64,000 bases of DNA from the NCBI GenBank assembly GCA_965215535.1, contig OZ244063.1, forward strand, positions 2,604,001 through 2,668,000. The letters run 5' to 3'. The notes beneath the pieces were generated by a model that saw only the letters and a list, made by a program, of their open reading frames with translations, ran no database searches and was not told where the DNA came from. Source of the stretch: Bin94 sp965215535. Its GTDB lineage: Bacteria; Gemmatimonadota; Gemmatimonadetes; Longimicrobiales; Gaopeijiaceae. Both the position numbers and the translations under genes were made by a program. The stretch's first letter is position 1; each line of letters opens with the position of its first letter. Positions 1 to 10,821 of this stretch are shown here, one piece after another.

Positions 1-2497
1 TCGCCTGTTGTCGGGAAGACTCGCGCGGGCGCGAAAGCCGGAACGACGCGCCGTTCAGGAGGTCGCCGAAGCCGAACCGGTCGCTGCCGAAAGCGCCATC
101 CACGCTCCCAGGCCGCGCCGCGAGTCCGTTCAGGCTGCCCATCTCCATCTCCATGCCGCCGCTCGGTCCCAGCGCCGCCGCCTCGATCCGCTCCGCGATC
201 GCGCCGATCGCGCTTGTCGTCATCGCCGCCGCCACATGCGGAAGCACGCGCCGGTTCAGACGCTCGGCCCGCTGCACCGGGTCGTCGGTGGCCGCCTCCG
301 CGATCCCCGACGGATTGCTCGCTCCCACCCGGTTCAGGGCACGCACCCGGTAGAACCGCTGGCTCCCCGGGCGCAGATCCCGGTGCGCATGGGCCGTGAC
401 CGGAGAGCGCGTGTTCGCCGCAAGCTCCCCCCACCCACCCTCGCCCGTCTCCGAGACCTCGATCCGGTAGCCCGTCACGTCCGCGCCGCCATTGTACCCC
501 GGCGCCGTCCACGCCAGATCGATCTGCGTGGGTGAGACCGCCGTCGCCGTCAGCCCCGTCGGCGCATCCGGCACAACCGCATCGGTCGTGGCCCGCGCCA
601 CATTCGACGGATCGCTCCGGCCGATCGCGTTGATCGCCCGCACCCGGTAGTGCCGCGTCGTCGCAGGCGACAGCTTCGTGTGACGGTATGCGGTCGCCTC
701 GCTCCCGGTGTTGTTCGTCAGCGTCTGCCAGTTCCTCCCCGCGTCGGCCGACATGTCGATCTGGTAGCCGGTCACCGCCGAGCCTCCGTCGTATCCCGGC
801 GCCGTCCACTCCAAAGCGATCTCCGTGCTGCCCACCGCCGTCGCTCGAAGGCTCCCCGGCGCGCCCGGCGCTTCCGAGTCCGTTGTGGCGCTGGCCACCG
901 TCGAGGGATCGCCCGAACCCGCCCGGTTGACCGCCCGCACCCGGTAGTAGCGCGTCGTCGCCGGCACCAGGTTGTTCATATCCACAAAACTTCTTCTTGT
1001 ACTTTCGGTGTTCAGCTCCAGAATCCGCCACGGACCATCGCGATTGCTGGAACGCTCGATCCGGTAGCCCACAATCGGCGTGCCCCCGTCTTCGCGCGGC
1101 GCGCTCCACGACAGCCGGATCCGGGTGCCGCCATCGGCTCGCGCAACAAGTCCCGTCGGCGCCCCCGGAACGTCCGGGTCGGTGCTCGTTCCGGCCGAGA
1201 ACGACCAGTCGCCCGCGCCCACACGGTTGATCGCCGCCACCTGGTAGCACCACGTCTGGGCCGGCATGAGCCTCGTATGCGTGTACGAGGTTGCACTGTT
1301 GGAGGTTCGCTCCGCAAGGGTGACCCAGTTTTCGGTTTTGGACTCGCAGCTCGCGCGCCGGGCCCGAATCCGGTAGCTCTCCACCGCGCGACCCCCATCG
1401 TTGATGGGCGGCTGCCAGCTCAACGCAATCGTCGTTGTGCCACCGGAGCGCGCGCGCAAACTGCGGGGTTGCGAGGGCGGCGCCGCGCGGGTGGCTCCGC
1501 TCGCCACATTCGACCAGACGCTCGCGCCCACCAGGTTGATGGCGCGCACCCGGTAATGCCGGGTTGTGCCCGGAGACAGATCGTCGCGCTCATAGCGCGT
1601 GGCCGTGCTGCCCGTGTTGTTCTCGATCGTGCGCCACCCGCTTGTGCCGGTAGCCGATTCGTCGATGCGGTAGCCGATGATGGGCCTGCCCCCATCGGAC
1701 GAGGGCGCCTGCCAGGACAACACCAGCCGCGTGCGGCCCAGGTTGGTGGTTCTTCCCGGCGCGACGCGCAACCCCTGGGGCGGACCCGGCGCCGCGACAT
1801 CCGTGGTTGCCGTGGCCGTGTTCGACGGATTGCCTGCGCCGGTGCCGTTGACCGCGCGCACCCGATAGAAGCGCCTTGTCCCCGCCGGCAGCCCTGTATG
1901 ACGATAGCGGGTTGTGGTGGACCGGGTGTTTTGTACAAGGGTGGTCCAGGGGCCGGTTCGTTGCTCCGAGAGCTCAATGCGGTAGCCGGTTGGACGACCT
2001 CCGGCGGTGGGCGCCCGCCACGACAGATCGATTGCGGTTGCGCCCCGTGCGGTTGCGGTCAGGCTGCGCGGCGCGCCCGGAGCGGTTCCGCCCCCGCTTG
2101 TGGTGGCGTTGGCGATGTTGGACCAGGGGCTCGGACCATCGGCATTGACCGCCCGCACCCGGTAGTGCCGGGTTGTGCCTGCGGCCAGGCCGCCATGCGT
2201 GAATGAGGTCGTTGATGCGCCGAACACAGTGGGCAGAGGGCCCCAGTTGGAACTGCCATTGGGCGACGCTTCGATCTGGTAGAGAACGACCGGGCTGCCT
2301 CCGTTGGAGGAGGGCGCGCGCCAGGCAAGCCGGATGGCCGACGATCCCGTAGCCGTTGCGCTCAGGCTCTGGGGTGCAGAGGGCGGTGCCGAAGATGAAC
2401 GCTTCAGAGCCGCCGCCGGGTCCGGGAAAAACCAGCAGAATGCGACAGCCAGCAGCAGGGGAAGACGGAGAGATCGCCCGGGAATCTTCGTGTTCAT
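1..2497 (-). CDS. Secreted multi-fibronectin type III protein (3' end outside window)
   Basis: Reading the minus strand from ATG at 2497 gives an open frame to the window edge, about 832 residues with no stop. The first ~30 residues are a signal peptide (basic start, LLLAVAFCWFF core, cleavage near DPAAA). Seven fn3 domains of ~95 residues follow (about residues 38-720); each begins with a PxAPxxL-type strand and contains the repeated YRVRAVN or YRVRAIN strand. The last visible part has VLPHVAAAMTTSAIGAIAER, resembling the linker before autotransporter barrels in repeat-rich surface proteins, so a C-terminal barrel may lie beyond the edge (inference). It lies downstream of the large Calx-beta protein on the same strand. 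Likely exported adhesin or scaffold; ligand unknown. Confidence 0.85.
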   Translation of the reverse strand, partial: MNTKIPGRSLRLPLLLAVAFCWFFPDPAAALKRSSSAPPSAPQSLSATATGSSAIRLAWRAPSSNGGSPVVLYQIEASPNGSSNWGPLPTVFGASTTSFTHGGLAAGTTRHYRVRAVNADGPSPWSNIANATTSGGGTAPGAPRSLTATARGATAIDLSWRAPTAGGRPTGYRIELSEQRTGPWTTLVQNTRSTTTRYRHTGLPAGTRRFYRVRAVNGTGAGNPSNTATATTDVAAPGPPQGLRVAPGRTTNLGRTRLVLSWQAPSSDGGRPIIGYRIDESATGTSGWRTIENNTGSTATRYERDDLSPGTTRHYRVRAINLVGASVWSNVASGATRAAPPSQPRSLRARSGGTTTIALSWQPPINDGGRAVESYRIRARRASCESKTENWVTLAERTSNSATSYTHTRLMPAQTWCYQVAAINRVGAGDWSFSAGTSTDPDVPGAPTGLVARADGGTRIRLSWSAPREDGGTPIVGYRIERSSNRDGPWRILELNTESTRRSFVDMNNLVPATTRYYRVRAVNRAGSGDPSTVASATTDSEAPGAPGSLRATAVGSTEIALEWTAPGYDGGSAVTGYQIDMSADAGRNWQTLTNNTGSEATAYRHTKLSPATTRHYRVRAINAIGRSDPSNVARATTDAVVPDAPTGLTATAVSPTQIDLAWTAPGYNGGADVTGYRIEVSETGEGGWGELAANTRSPVTAHAHRDLRPGSQRFYRVRALNRVGASNPSGIAEAATDDPVQRAERLNRRVLPHVAAAMTTSAIGAIAERIEAAALGPSGGMEMEMGSLNGLAARPGSVDGAFGSDRFGFGDLLNGASFRLSRPRESSRQQA

Positions 2498-2568
2498 GGC
2501 ACCAGTGTTTCTGAGGGAAAAGGTGTTGAGATTGTTGTGTTGGGATGATTTGTCGAATAACGCAGGTC

Positions 2569-2596
2569 GCCCCCACCCGGCGAACCGGGCGGGGGC
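2569..2596 (-). terminator. GC-rich hairpin between two surface-protein genes
   Basis: GCCCCCACCCGG (2569-2580) pairs with CCGGGCGGGGGC (2585-2596) around a CGAA loop, 12 bp with one mismatch. It lies 50 bp past the stop of the 1737-aa gene and 72 bp before the start of the fn3 gene. There is no U-tract, so it could be an attenuating or RNA-stabilising hairpin rather than a true intrinsic terminator. Confidence 0.45.
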
Positions 2597-2645
2597 TTCC
2601 CTCGTGACTGCTTGCCATCAGGGGTGACTGATGGGTTGGGGTGGA

Positions 2646-5600
2646 TTACTGGCTACTTGCGGCGGGCGTGGTGACCTCGATGGTAACGGGATCTGATGAC
2701 CCTACTTCTTCCACTGTAGCTCGGACCTGGAACTTGTACTTCGTCTCCGCAGTTAGGTCTACGATTGAACGAGAACGGGCGGTGGCATTGCTATCCCATT
2801 CAGTCCAACCGGTTGTGGCATTGTTGGCACAGGTACTTGATCCCGTAATTTCGCAGTACCGAACATTGTAGTTGATCGAGGTCGCAGCCGTGGCTTGCCC
2901 ATCTGTCTCCCCTAATTCGTTCGGCGGCCTCCACACCAAGGTGAGCCCAGTTGCAGTCAGGGTTCCAGTGCTCACTTCTACGGTCCGAGGCATGCCTGGC
3001 GCTTCATCGTCGTCGTCGATGGTGACGGTGATCGGAGCTGCGGCCCTCGGGTCTCGAACGCCCGCGTCCGTAACTGTACCGGTAGCATGGATCTTAATTT
3101 CTCGCTCCATGTCCCTCTGGTCGTCGGAAGCAGTGAACGTGGCCACATCGGTATCGTTGGCGGGCTCGGTCTCCCCTGCCGGGATCGTGATTGTTGCACC
3201 ACTCAACGCAATGCCGTCAGTTGCGCTGGCATCCGGATCTGTCGATACGGTAACCGTGACTGCCGCGTCGTGTGCTCTGCTCAGACTCACAGATATTGTA
3301 ACAACGTTTTCAGTGACATTTTCTGTGTCCGCATCGTCGATTTCGTCAATCTGACCATCTGCATGCGGCGCATTGAAAGACAACTGAATCTGCGGCGGAG
3401 CCTCATCATCATCGGTGATGGTCAGTTCGACATCCTCGATATCATCAGCATCTATGAGGTCGTTCCCCACCACGCTATTGGCGCTCACCATGACTGTTTT
3501 GTCTTCCGTCCAGACATTGTTGTTGATCGCCGTAATCGTGAGCGGCGCGACGGGACTTGTCTCCCCTGCTGCAAAGTTCAGGCGATCCGCACTGATCCTA
3601 AAGTCGGTGTCTTTACCAGGCGAGGCTGTCACTGTCACATAGAACGCAGTGGCCGCAGGACTCTCGAGCGTAGCCGACACCGTGCTCTTGCCGCCCTCTT
3701 CGGAAATTTCATCGGGACTCAGCGAGAGCTTGACCGTGTTCTTTTTGTCATCGTCCGTGATGGTCAGCGTGACGGGATCCTCCGGAGGATCAACACCCGT
3801 GGTGGGATCGGTAACAGCAGCAGAGACCATGATCTTCTCGTCTTCATGATCGCCATCGTCGGCCTTGGCCGTGATTGTGACCGTGCCTATGCTGGTGGTT
3901 GATTTCGGAGCGATTTTGAGCACCTTGTTCTCACTGAGCTCGTACGAACCCCGATTGTCACCGCTAGCGCTGATCGTCACAAACACAGTGTCAGGAGTGT
4001 CCTTGTCATCGTCATCGTACGCCCGCGTCAGCGACGCCGTCACCGTGCTCGTGCCACCCGCTTCGTTGATCTTGGGAGGGGACAGGTGCAGCCTCACTCT
4101 CGGATTGTTGTCATCGGCTTCGACAATAAAGTGCTGTTGGATTCTATGAAGCTGGCCAGCCCTGATCCTGATGTTCCGAGCCTCGTCATTGCTCGCCAAT
4201 TCGGCAAAGTCGTAACCGCCCCCATCCCTTTCAAACGTGAGGTCATAGTTGCCGCCATTGACCCAGATCCGGAAGTGACCCTGGGCGTTGGTGCTGTCCG
4301 TGTATGTCACACCGTCATCGGTAGCGGTGACCGTTACACCTCTCAGTGGCTCGCCGTCATACCTCACGCTACCCTGGATTCGACCCTGGTCAAGAGCTTC
4401 GAAGTCGATATTGTCTTCCGTATCGCCAGCTTCAATTCCGACTTCCTCGTCAGGGTCTTCGAAATACATGCGGTACTTGTAGGGAGTAATCGTATAATCT
4501 TCACGATCTTCCGTCACAACCACGGACAGCGTGTAGCTTCCATCGGAGGCGGTCAACTTGCAAACCGGGTGAGCGGTGGGGCAACCCTTTTCATCCGCAT
4601 TGGCAAGCCAGGGGCCTTCACCGGGGCCTGTGACCACAATCGCGACTCCCGCTTCGCCAGCATTTTCGCTGTCGGTGACCGTGCCGGTGACCGTCGCAAG
4701 CAAGTCCGATTCGCCGAGTTTGGGAGGATCCCACTCCTTCGGATCGTTGGGAGCAAAACCGGGAGCGTCCTTGATCCTGTTGGGGTCGTCCTCAGGAAGG
4801 TTAGTCGCCATCGGAACGTAGCCATCGGCAGAGACCGTAACAACGAGGCTCGAGCTCGATCCCCTACGCCCATACTCCACGATATAGCGGCCATCGGCAT
4901 CGGTCGGTTCAGATGCGACACCGTTGACCGTCACGATCGCATCCTCGATCACGCCATACTGATCCTCGACGATACCGTAGAGGGTTCCCGTCGTTGGGCG
5001 CACCTCGATATAGACGCTGTCGGTGGCGTGAAGCTTGGTGCGATCGGTTACATCCTTGTTCAGTTCCTTAACATTTGCCGTAGCTCCATCGTAAAGCCGG
5101 AACGACTCTACCACATTGCCCGTTTCATTGATCCTCGCCCCCCAGCCAGCCGGAAGTCCGATTGCGTATTCGCCGGCGGACCTGCGACCGAGTTTCAGGT
5201 GCTTCGTGGGACTGCCTTGGGCCACAACGGTCTTGGCGGTGGCCGATTCAGCGGCGAGGTTCCGGTCCGGAGCCGGACTGAGCGAGATCTCGATGCCCGC
5301 AATGCCCTTCGGGCTCGGAGCATCGAAACCGCCGGCTCTGTTCCTTTCGACAACCATCTTTTCCACATGACCGGCCACCGTGTAGGTCTTCACATAGGCG
5401 AAGGAACCGCATTCTTCTCCCTGCTGGCGGCGGTCGGACTGCAACGGGCACAGCTCCACCGTATGGTCGTATCCTCCCTCGGAACCGAAGGCGCTTCCCC
5501 GAATGCCGTTCTCGTCCCGGTTCTCGAAGGCAAAGAGCGCATCGGAACCCAGAATCCGAACCGTTGAGGTGGGTCTGGGCGCAACCGATACATAGACGTT

Positions 5601-7859
5601 CGCAGAGGCGGGCAGGTGGCGATACGTCGCAACGCCACCACTTGTTCTGTGCGACTTGGTCGGATCCCACACTTCGGGATCGAAGGTCGCCCTTCTGTTT
5701 CCGGGCGCGACATGGCGGAGATCCAGAACAACCTGAGTGTGATCACGCCTGTCGAGGCTGGAGATCGTGCCGGTGTATCCCGGGATCTGGTCAACCTCTT
5801 CGTGCACATACACGATCAGCGTCTGAGTCGTGTAGCGCGCCTGCATGGTGACCGTATCCATCATGGAATTCGTCGACAGGCCGGTGTGCACCAGCTCCAT
5901 CGCGTCAACGGCTTCGTGGTCTTCGTCGACGGTCTCATACTTCTCGCCGCCGTCCAGCTCGTTGCCGTCGGCGTCCTCGCCCGTCTGGTCGTCGGCCAGA
6001 GCGACGTAATAGGTCATCGGCAGGTCGCCCACATCCGAGGCCACGATCGACACCGTTTCCATGCCCGTCTCGTCGAGCGCCGCAGGCACATCGCCTTCAA
6101 CGTCTTCGTGCTCGCCATCGTCGTCCATGTGGGTCACATCGATGGCCCAACCGGCCAGGGCATTGCCGCCGCCCATGTCCGTTTCGATGGTTCTGCCTGC
6201 AATTGGGAATGTGGCCGTCAGATTCAGCACATGCTGGTCGTTCTCGGCTTCGGCTTCGGGGCTCTTGGCGTCCCACTCCACCATCTGGCGCTCTGTCGAT
6301 TCATCGAAGCCTTCCGGCGGGTTCACATACGCATACGCCGCATTGCCCATCCCGGAGTGCCGCTCGAACCGCAGATGCGCCACGCCCTCGTCGTCGGTCG
6401 TCGCGGTCGCGATCGGATCCTGCGCGCTCATGTTGGCGTACAGAGCGACCTCCGCATCCGGCAACGCATCGCCCGTATCCTCGTCATTCCGCAGATTCAC
6501 CTGGAAGTGAATGTTCTGGTGCGTAATGTCGAAGGGGATGTGCCAGGTGGTGTCCTGGCCTACATCGAGAGCGATCCGATAGACCTGGTCGCCGCCATAG
6601 CCATAGTTCTCGGGAACCTCGTCCTGACCCGGCTCCACAACCAGATTGTAGGAGCCGTAGCGCAGATTGTCGAAGGAGTAGTTGCCTTCGGAATCGGTCT
6701 GGGTGAAGCGCTGTTCGCCAACCTGCGGACCCTGCAGAAGCAACACAATGCCGGCCGCGTCGGGCAGTCTGTCCTCGTCGCCCTCGTCGTATTGATTGTT
6801 CTTCGTGGCCTCGTCGACAAAGAGGTGGCCCGAGATGCTCGCCGTCGTGGCGTGCGATCCCGTGAAGCTCACAATTTCCGCCTTGTCGTCGACCACATCG
6901 ACGGTGCGGCTCGTCTCTTCGAAGACATAGGCGTTGGCGTCGAAGCCCGAGATCGCAACCGTGTAGGTGCCCGCAGCCAGCCCCGAGAAGGCGTATTGAC
7001 CGCCCTGACCGGTGGTTGTGGTCCGGTTCTCGTCCATGCCGCCGCCCGAAAGCGTCACCGTCACGTCGTCCAGCCCCAGGCCGCCATCGATGCTGACCCG
7101 GCCGTTGATCGCCGACGTGCGCAGAAGATCGCCCTCGAAGTCCACTGCGGCGGTCTCGCCCAGAACCAGCGTCACGTTCTGAGACGTGCCATCGAAGTGG
7201 TAGTTGGTGTCGTCGTAGCCCGAGATGCCCACCTGATACTCGCCCCCACGCAGACGCGCGAAGGAGTACTGGCCCGCCCCGTCGGTGCGGGTGGTCTCGT
7301 TCAGGTTGTCGGGCCCGCCCCGCAGGCTGACCACGACGCCCTCAAGGCCCTTGTCCTCCACGCTCACCTGGCCGCTCAGGCCGGCGGTGCGCAGGTAGGT
7401 GCCGTCAAAGCTGACGATCTTCGACTCGCCGACCGCCACGCTCACGTCGCTGGTCGTGTTCGAGAAGCCGACCTCGTCGCCCGGGAAGCCGGCGATCTCG
7501 ACCGAATAGTTCCCCATGCGGAGACCGGTGAAGGAGTACCGCCCGGCGTCGTCGGTGGTCGCGGTTGCTTCCGAAACGCCCCGGAGGGTAACTTCGATTC
7601 CCAGGAGCCCCGCGTCTTCTACCGTTACCGTCCCCGATACGGAAAAGAAGTGAAGATTTGGATCCGGCGACGGGTCGAAAAGGAACGAACGGATCGGGGT
7701 CACGTTCGGTTGCGGTGGGGTCGGTGCGCCCCAGGCGAATGGGGTCGAGGGCGGGGGGGCTGGGAGTCGTTTCGTGCGCCCCTGAATGCGGCCTCTATAA
7801 GCGTGGTCACCTCGTTGTCGGTGCTGGAACCGTTCGCGCGCGGGTGCGGATCGCGGCAC
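2646..7859 (-). CDS. Large carboxypeptidase-regulatory / Calx-beta / fn3 surface protein
   Basis: 1737 residues. About residues 72-310 are three tandem ~77-residue carboxypeptidase-regulatory-like modules (repeating SGxVSVxxxGLxxVxVxLxG and YSFxxLxxGxYxVxISG). A SdrD-B-like module follows (312-400), then further CarboxypepD_reg modules (about 945-1240), three Calx-beta domains (about 1250-1615, each ending in TITDDD or TIDDDD) and a C-terminal fn3 domain (about 1620-1737). Acidic DDD strings suggest calcium binding. The frame opens only at a GTG (7859), with an in-frame TGA ~35 nt upstream. The first ~70 residues are Arg/Pro-rich with no signal peptide or lipobox, although such proteins are normally exported. 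The true N-terminus may be lost or frameshifted. Function probably adhesive or structural; not demonstrated. Confidence 0.8.
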   Translation of the reverse strand: MPRSAPARERFQHRQRGDHAYRGRIQGRTKRLPAPPPSTPFAWGAPTPPQPNVTPIRSFLFDPSPDPNLHFFSVSGTVTVEDAGLLGIEVTLRGVSEATATTDDAGRYSFTGLRMGNYSVEIAGFPGDEVGFSNTTSDVSVAVGESKIVSFDGTYLRTAGLSGQVSVEDKGLEGVVVSLRGGPDNLNETTRTDGAGQYSFARLRGGEYQVGISGYDDTNYHFDGTSQNVTLVLGETAAVDFEGDLLRTSAINGRVSIDGGLGLDDVTVTLSGGGMDENRTTTTGQGGQYAFSGLAAGTYTVAISGFDANAYVFEETSRTVDVVDDKAEIVSFTGSHATTASISGHLFVDEATKNNQYDEGDEDRLPDAAGIVLLLQGPQVGEQRFTQTDSEGNYSFDNLRYGSYNLVVEPGQDEVPENYGYGGDQVYRIALDVGQDTTWHIPFDITHQNIHFQVNLRNDEDTGDALPDAEVALYANMSAQDPIATATTDDEGVAHLRFERHSGMGNAAYAYVNPPEGFDESTERQMVEWDAKSPEAEAENDQHVLNLTATFPIAGRTIETDMGGGNALAGWAIDVTHMDDDGEHEDVEGDVPAALDETGMETVSIVASDVGDLPMTYYVALADDQTGEDADGNELDGGEKYETVDEDHEAVDAMELVHTGLSTNSMMDTVTMQARYTTQTLIVYVHEEVDQIPGYTGTISSLDRRDHTQVVLDLRHVAPGNRRATFDPEVWDPTKSHRTSGGVATYRHLPASANVYVSVAPRPTSTVRILGSDALFAFENRDENGIRGSAFGSEGGYDHTVELCPLQSDRRQQGEECGSFAYVKTYTVAGHVEKMVVERNRAGGFDAPSPKGIAGIEISLSPAPDRNLAAESATAKTVVAQGSPTKHLKLGRRSAGEYAIGLPAGWGARINETGNVVESFRLYDGATANVKELNKDVTDRTKLHATDSVYIEVRPTTGTLYGIVEDQYGVIEDAIVTVNGVASEPTDADGRYIVEYGRRGSSSSLVVTVSADGYVPMATNLPEDDPNRIKDAPGFAPNDPKEWDPPKLGESDLLATVTGTVTDSENAGEAGVAIVVTGPGEGPWLANADEKGCPTAHPVCKLTASDGSYTLSVVVTEDREDYTITPYKYRMYFEDPDEEVGIEAGDTEDNIDFEALDQGRIQGSVRYDGEPLRGVTVTATDDGVTYTDSTNAQGHFRIWVNGGNYDLTFERDGGGYDFAELASNDEARNIRIRAGQLHRIQQHFIVEADDNNPRVRLHLSPPKINEAGGTSTVTASLTRAYDDDDKDTPDTVFVTISASGDNRGSYELSENKVLKIAPKSTTSIGTVTITAKADDGDHEDEKIMVSAAVTDPTTGVDPPEDPVTLTITDDDKKNTVKLSLSPDEISEEGGKSTVSATLESPAATAFYVTVTASPGKDTDFRISADRLNFAAGETSPVAPLTITAINNNVWTEDKTVMVSANSVVGNDLIDADDIEDVELTITDDDEAPPQIQLSFNAPHADGQIDEIDDADTENVTENVVTISVSLSRAHDAAVTVTVSTDPDASATDGIALSGATITIPAGETEPANDTDVATFTASDDQRDMEREIKIHATGTVTDAGVRDPRAAAPITVTIDDDDEAPGMPRTVEVSTGTLTATGLTLVWRPPNELGETDGQATAATSINYNVRYCEITGSSTCANNATTGWTEWDSNATARSRSIVDLTAETKYKFQVRATVEEVGSSDPVTIEVTTPAASSQ

Positions 7860-8129
7860 GCTGCAACGGGAACGGCCTGTCAGCGACCGCAGACCTCATG
7901 GCGGTTGGCGGACTTGTGCCCGAGGATCGGATGCGCTTGGGGAAGGCGACGCAAGGTTGGGGTGCGCCCACACACACCGGGAAATCTGCCCCTGCCGGGC
8001 ACGGGGACCCGGCTGCACACGAGGGAGATGGGTGTCCAGTGCAGCGGCAGCCGGGCTGCCCAGCGACCCCGCCACAGGTGCGAAGTTCGTTCGGGCCGCC
8101 TCCCCGACGATCTTTTTCCTGTTGTTTAT

Positions 8130-8158
8130 ATTTTGATTATTTATTGTAAAAATGTCAA
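8130..8158 (-). promoter_or_regulatory. Candidate sigma70-type promoter
   Basis: On the minus strand a perfect TTGACA (8158-8153) is followed after 17 bp by CAAAAT (8135-8130), a 4/6 match to the -10 box. It points toward the 1737-aa gene but lies ~270 bp upstream of its apparent start. That distance fits either a long leader or a lost 5' coding end. Confidence 0.4.
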
Positions 8159-8210
8159 TTTGGAATTGACGTTTCGGCATTATTCGACGATTTGTCAATC
8201 CAAAATTGAC
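8154..8210. promoter_or_regulatory. Two 17-bp palindromic operator-like sites, 40 bp apart
   Basis: GTCAATTTGGAATTGAC (8154-8170) has perfect 7-bp arms. GTCAATCCAAAATTGAC (8194-8210) has 6-bp arms. They share the pattern GTCAAT-N5-ATTGAC and are 40 bp apart start to start, about four helical turns. The first overlaps the candidate -35 box, as expected for a repressor or looping regulator. The cognate protein is unknown. Confidence 0.5.
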
Positions 8211-8719
8211 ATTTATTCTCAATCTTGGCAACCTGTCAACCACGGAATCCGGCAACCCGCCAACCGCGGCGCGACCTGCCCCGGCGATAAGAGCGCCACC
8301 GTTTCGCCCCGCGCCCCCGGGGACACGGCACATCTCAGCAATCCGCGAACCCCACCACCGAGCGGTCTTCGAGCGGCGCTGCATCCGCACTGGACGCGGT
8401 GCTCTGCATTGCCCATTGCCCACATAGCCGCAAGGCCATGCGGACTGCGAGGCGCCTTGTCAACCCGACGCTTCACCGCTCTCGGTGCGGCTCCCTCTTC
8501 GCCCCGCGCCCCCGAGGGCGCGGCACAATGCAGCCACGCCAGCCCCGGCCACCCACCTCTTACCATCACCGATCATGGCCACCGCATGTTGCGATTCCGT
8601 CAGCCGAAAAAGACCCCCTTCACCAAAACTCCCTCCCCTACACTTTCCGTACAACCTCTATGCAGCTTGCGTTTCTGTTCCCTATATGCTATATACATTG
8701 CATGCGTTACTTGCCATAA

Positions 8720-8798
8720 CTGCACAAGATCTCACCTTGTACAATTACACAATCTCGCCTTCCACATCCTCGCCTTGCACAATCCTTACTTGCACAAT
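8720..8798. repeat. Cluster of TTGYACAA words
   Basis: TGCACAA (8721-8727), TTGTACAA (8737-8744), ACACAAT (8747-8753), TTGCACAAT (8775-8783) and TTGCACAAT (8790-8798) occur within 80 bp, just downstream of fbaB. Spacing is irregular. They may be protein-binding sites or simple-sequence drift. Confidence 0.35.
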
Positions 8799-8827
8799 CT
8801 CCACCTGTCCCCACCCGGCTTCCCCCT

Positions 8828-9889
<1,062 letters not shown>

Positions 9890-10308
9890 GGGATTGGGGG
9901 GGCTGTGGGGATTGGGGGGACGGGGTGCGCGCGCCGGGCGGGATGTCGAATGCGGGAAGGGATCCCGGGCGCCTCTGCGGACCCCATAGTGTGGAGCCGT
10001 CGGGCCGCGGTGTCCAGTGGACGGTCTCCAGCGGATGACTCCGGCGAATGGTTCGGTCGGTCGGGGACTCCCGGGGCTCCGGACGCGGCACTTTTCCCAC
10101 CATGCGGGCGTCCGCTGCCTCCCCTGCCCGAGGGGTCCGGCCCCCGGTGAATGGCGTCGATGCCGGCGCGACTGGAGCTCCGCGCGACTGCATTCGGATG
10201 GTCTGCCCCGCTTCGTCGTTCCTCGTCCGCTATGGCCATGCCGCCTGAAACCGCATAGCTTGGGACCGAAGCGCATCATCCAAACAGGATCCCTTCCCGC
10301 ACAGACCC
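9890..10308. other. Divergent intergenic region
   Basis: 419 bp of GC-rich sequence between the divergent fbaB and the small membrane-protein gene. It must hold both promoters, but no clear -10/-35 pair, operator or RNA structure is recognisable. Confidence 0.4.
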
Positions 10309-10821
10309 ATGCAATCCTCCTACCTGCTCCCGACCGTTCTCGCCACGGTTGCCGTTCTCGCTCTCCTTGTCATCCTCGTGCGTCTCTTCTTCGGCTGGAA
10401 TGACTGGAGATCGGGGCGGCAGAATGTCGATATGTCGCTCGACACCGGGGTGCGCCACCTGCTTGACGACTTTCTGACCGAGTTCGGGCGTCGCATGAAG
10501 TGGAATCCGGAATCGACCGAGAAGCTGCGCGCGGCGGGCGAGGAGGTGCTGATGACGCTGGCCGGCCACGACAGCGAGATTCAGGGGATGAGGCGGCTGC
10601 GGGTCTCGGCGCGACGCGAGCGGGACGCTGCGGTGATCGAGTTTCTGGCCTCTCCCCAGGGCACCAATCTGGAGGAGCAGATCAGGATCCTGGAGGAGCA
10701 CGCGGATCCGGCCGCCGATGATCTGTCGCTTCGCCTGCTGGGACACTACGCCTCGTCGGTCCGTCACCGCCACTATCACCTGAACGATCTGCTGACGGTC
10801 CGGGTCGAGGGAACGAGGTAG
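10309..10821 (+). CDS. Small membrane-anchored protein with a possible HATPase-like domain
   Basis: 170 residues. Residues ~7-28 form one hydrophobic membrane segment (LLPTVLATVAVLALLVILV). The rest is soluble and mixed-charge. The segment STEKLRAAGEEVLMTLAG with the C-terminal SLRLLGHYASSVRHRHYH resembles a degenerate GHKL/anti-sigma-type ATPase fold seen fused to some nucleobase permeases; this is a weak resemblance from memory. No ATP-binding G boxes are evident. Its 3' 140 bp overlap the tail of the convergent esterase gene. Function unknown. Confidence 0.6.
   Translation: MQSSYLLPTVLATVAVLALLVILVRLFFGWNDWRSGRQNVDMSLDTGVRHLLDDFLTEFGRRMKWNPESTEKLRAAGEEVLMTLAGHDSEIQGMRRLRVSARRERDAAVIEFLASPQGTNLEEQIRILEEHADPAADDLSLRLLGHYASSVRHRHYHLNDLLTVRVEGTR

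Larger units (their letters stand above)
7860..8827. other. Long intergenic region with an AT-rich core
   Basis: No convincing gene in 968 bp. 7860-8100 is GC-rich and could once have encoded the missing N-terminus of the downstream gene, but no signal peptide is visible in any minus-strand frame. 8105-8230 is AT-rich and holds a candidate promoter and two palindromes. 8300-8540 contains two imperfect copies of a segment beginning TCGCCCCGCGCCCCCG (about 8305 and 8500). 8640-8800 is AT-rich with repeated TTGCACAAT-like words. Confidence 0.6.

Noticed and set aside
650..2206. Plus-strand open frame of ~518 codons opposite the fn3 gene
   Set aside because: Repeated Arg/Ala/His composition mirrors the fn3 repeats on the other strand; no domain.
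2646..7859. Tandem modules of the giant protein as a DNA-level repeat array
   Set aside because: The modules repeat at protein level only; nucleotide identity between copies is low, so no recent duplication.
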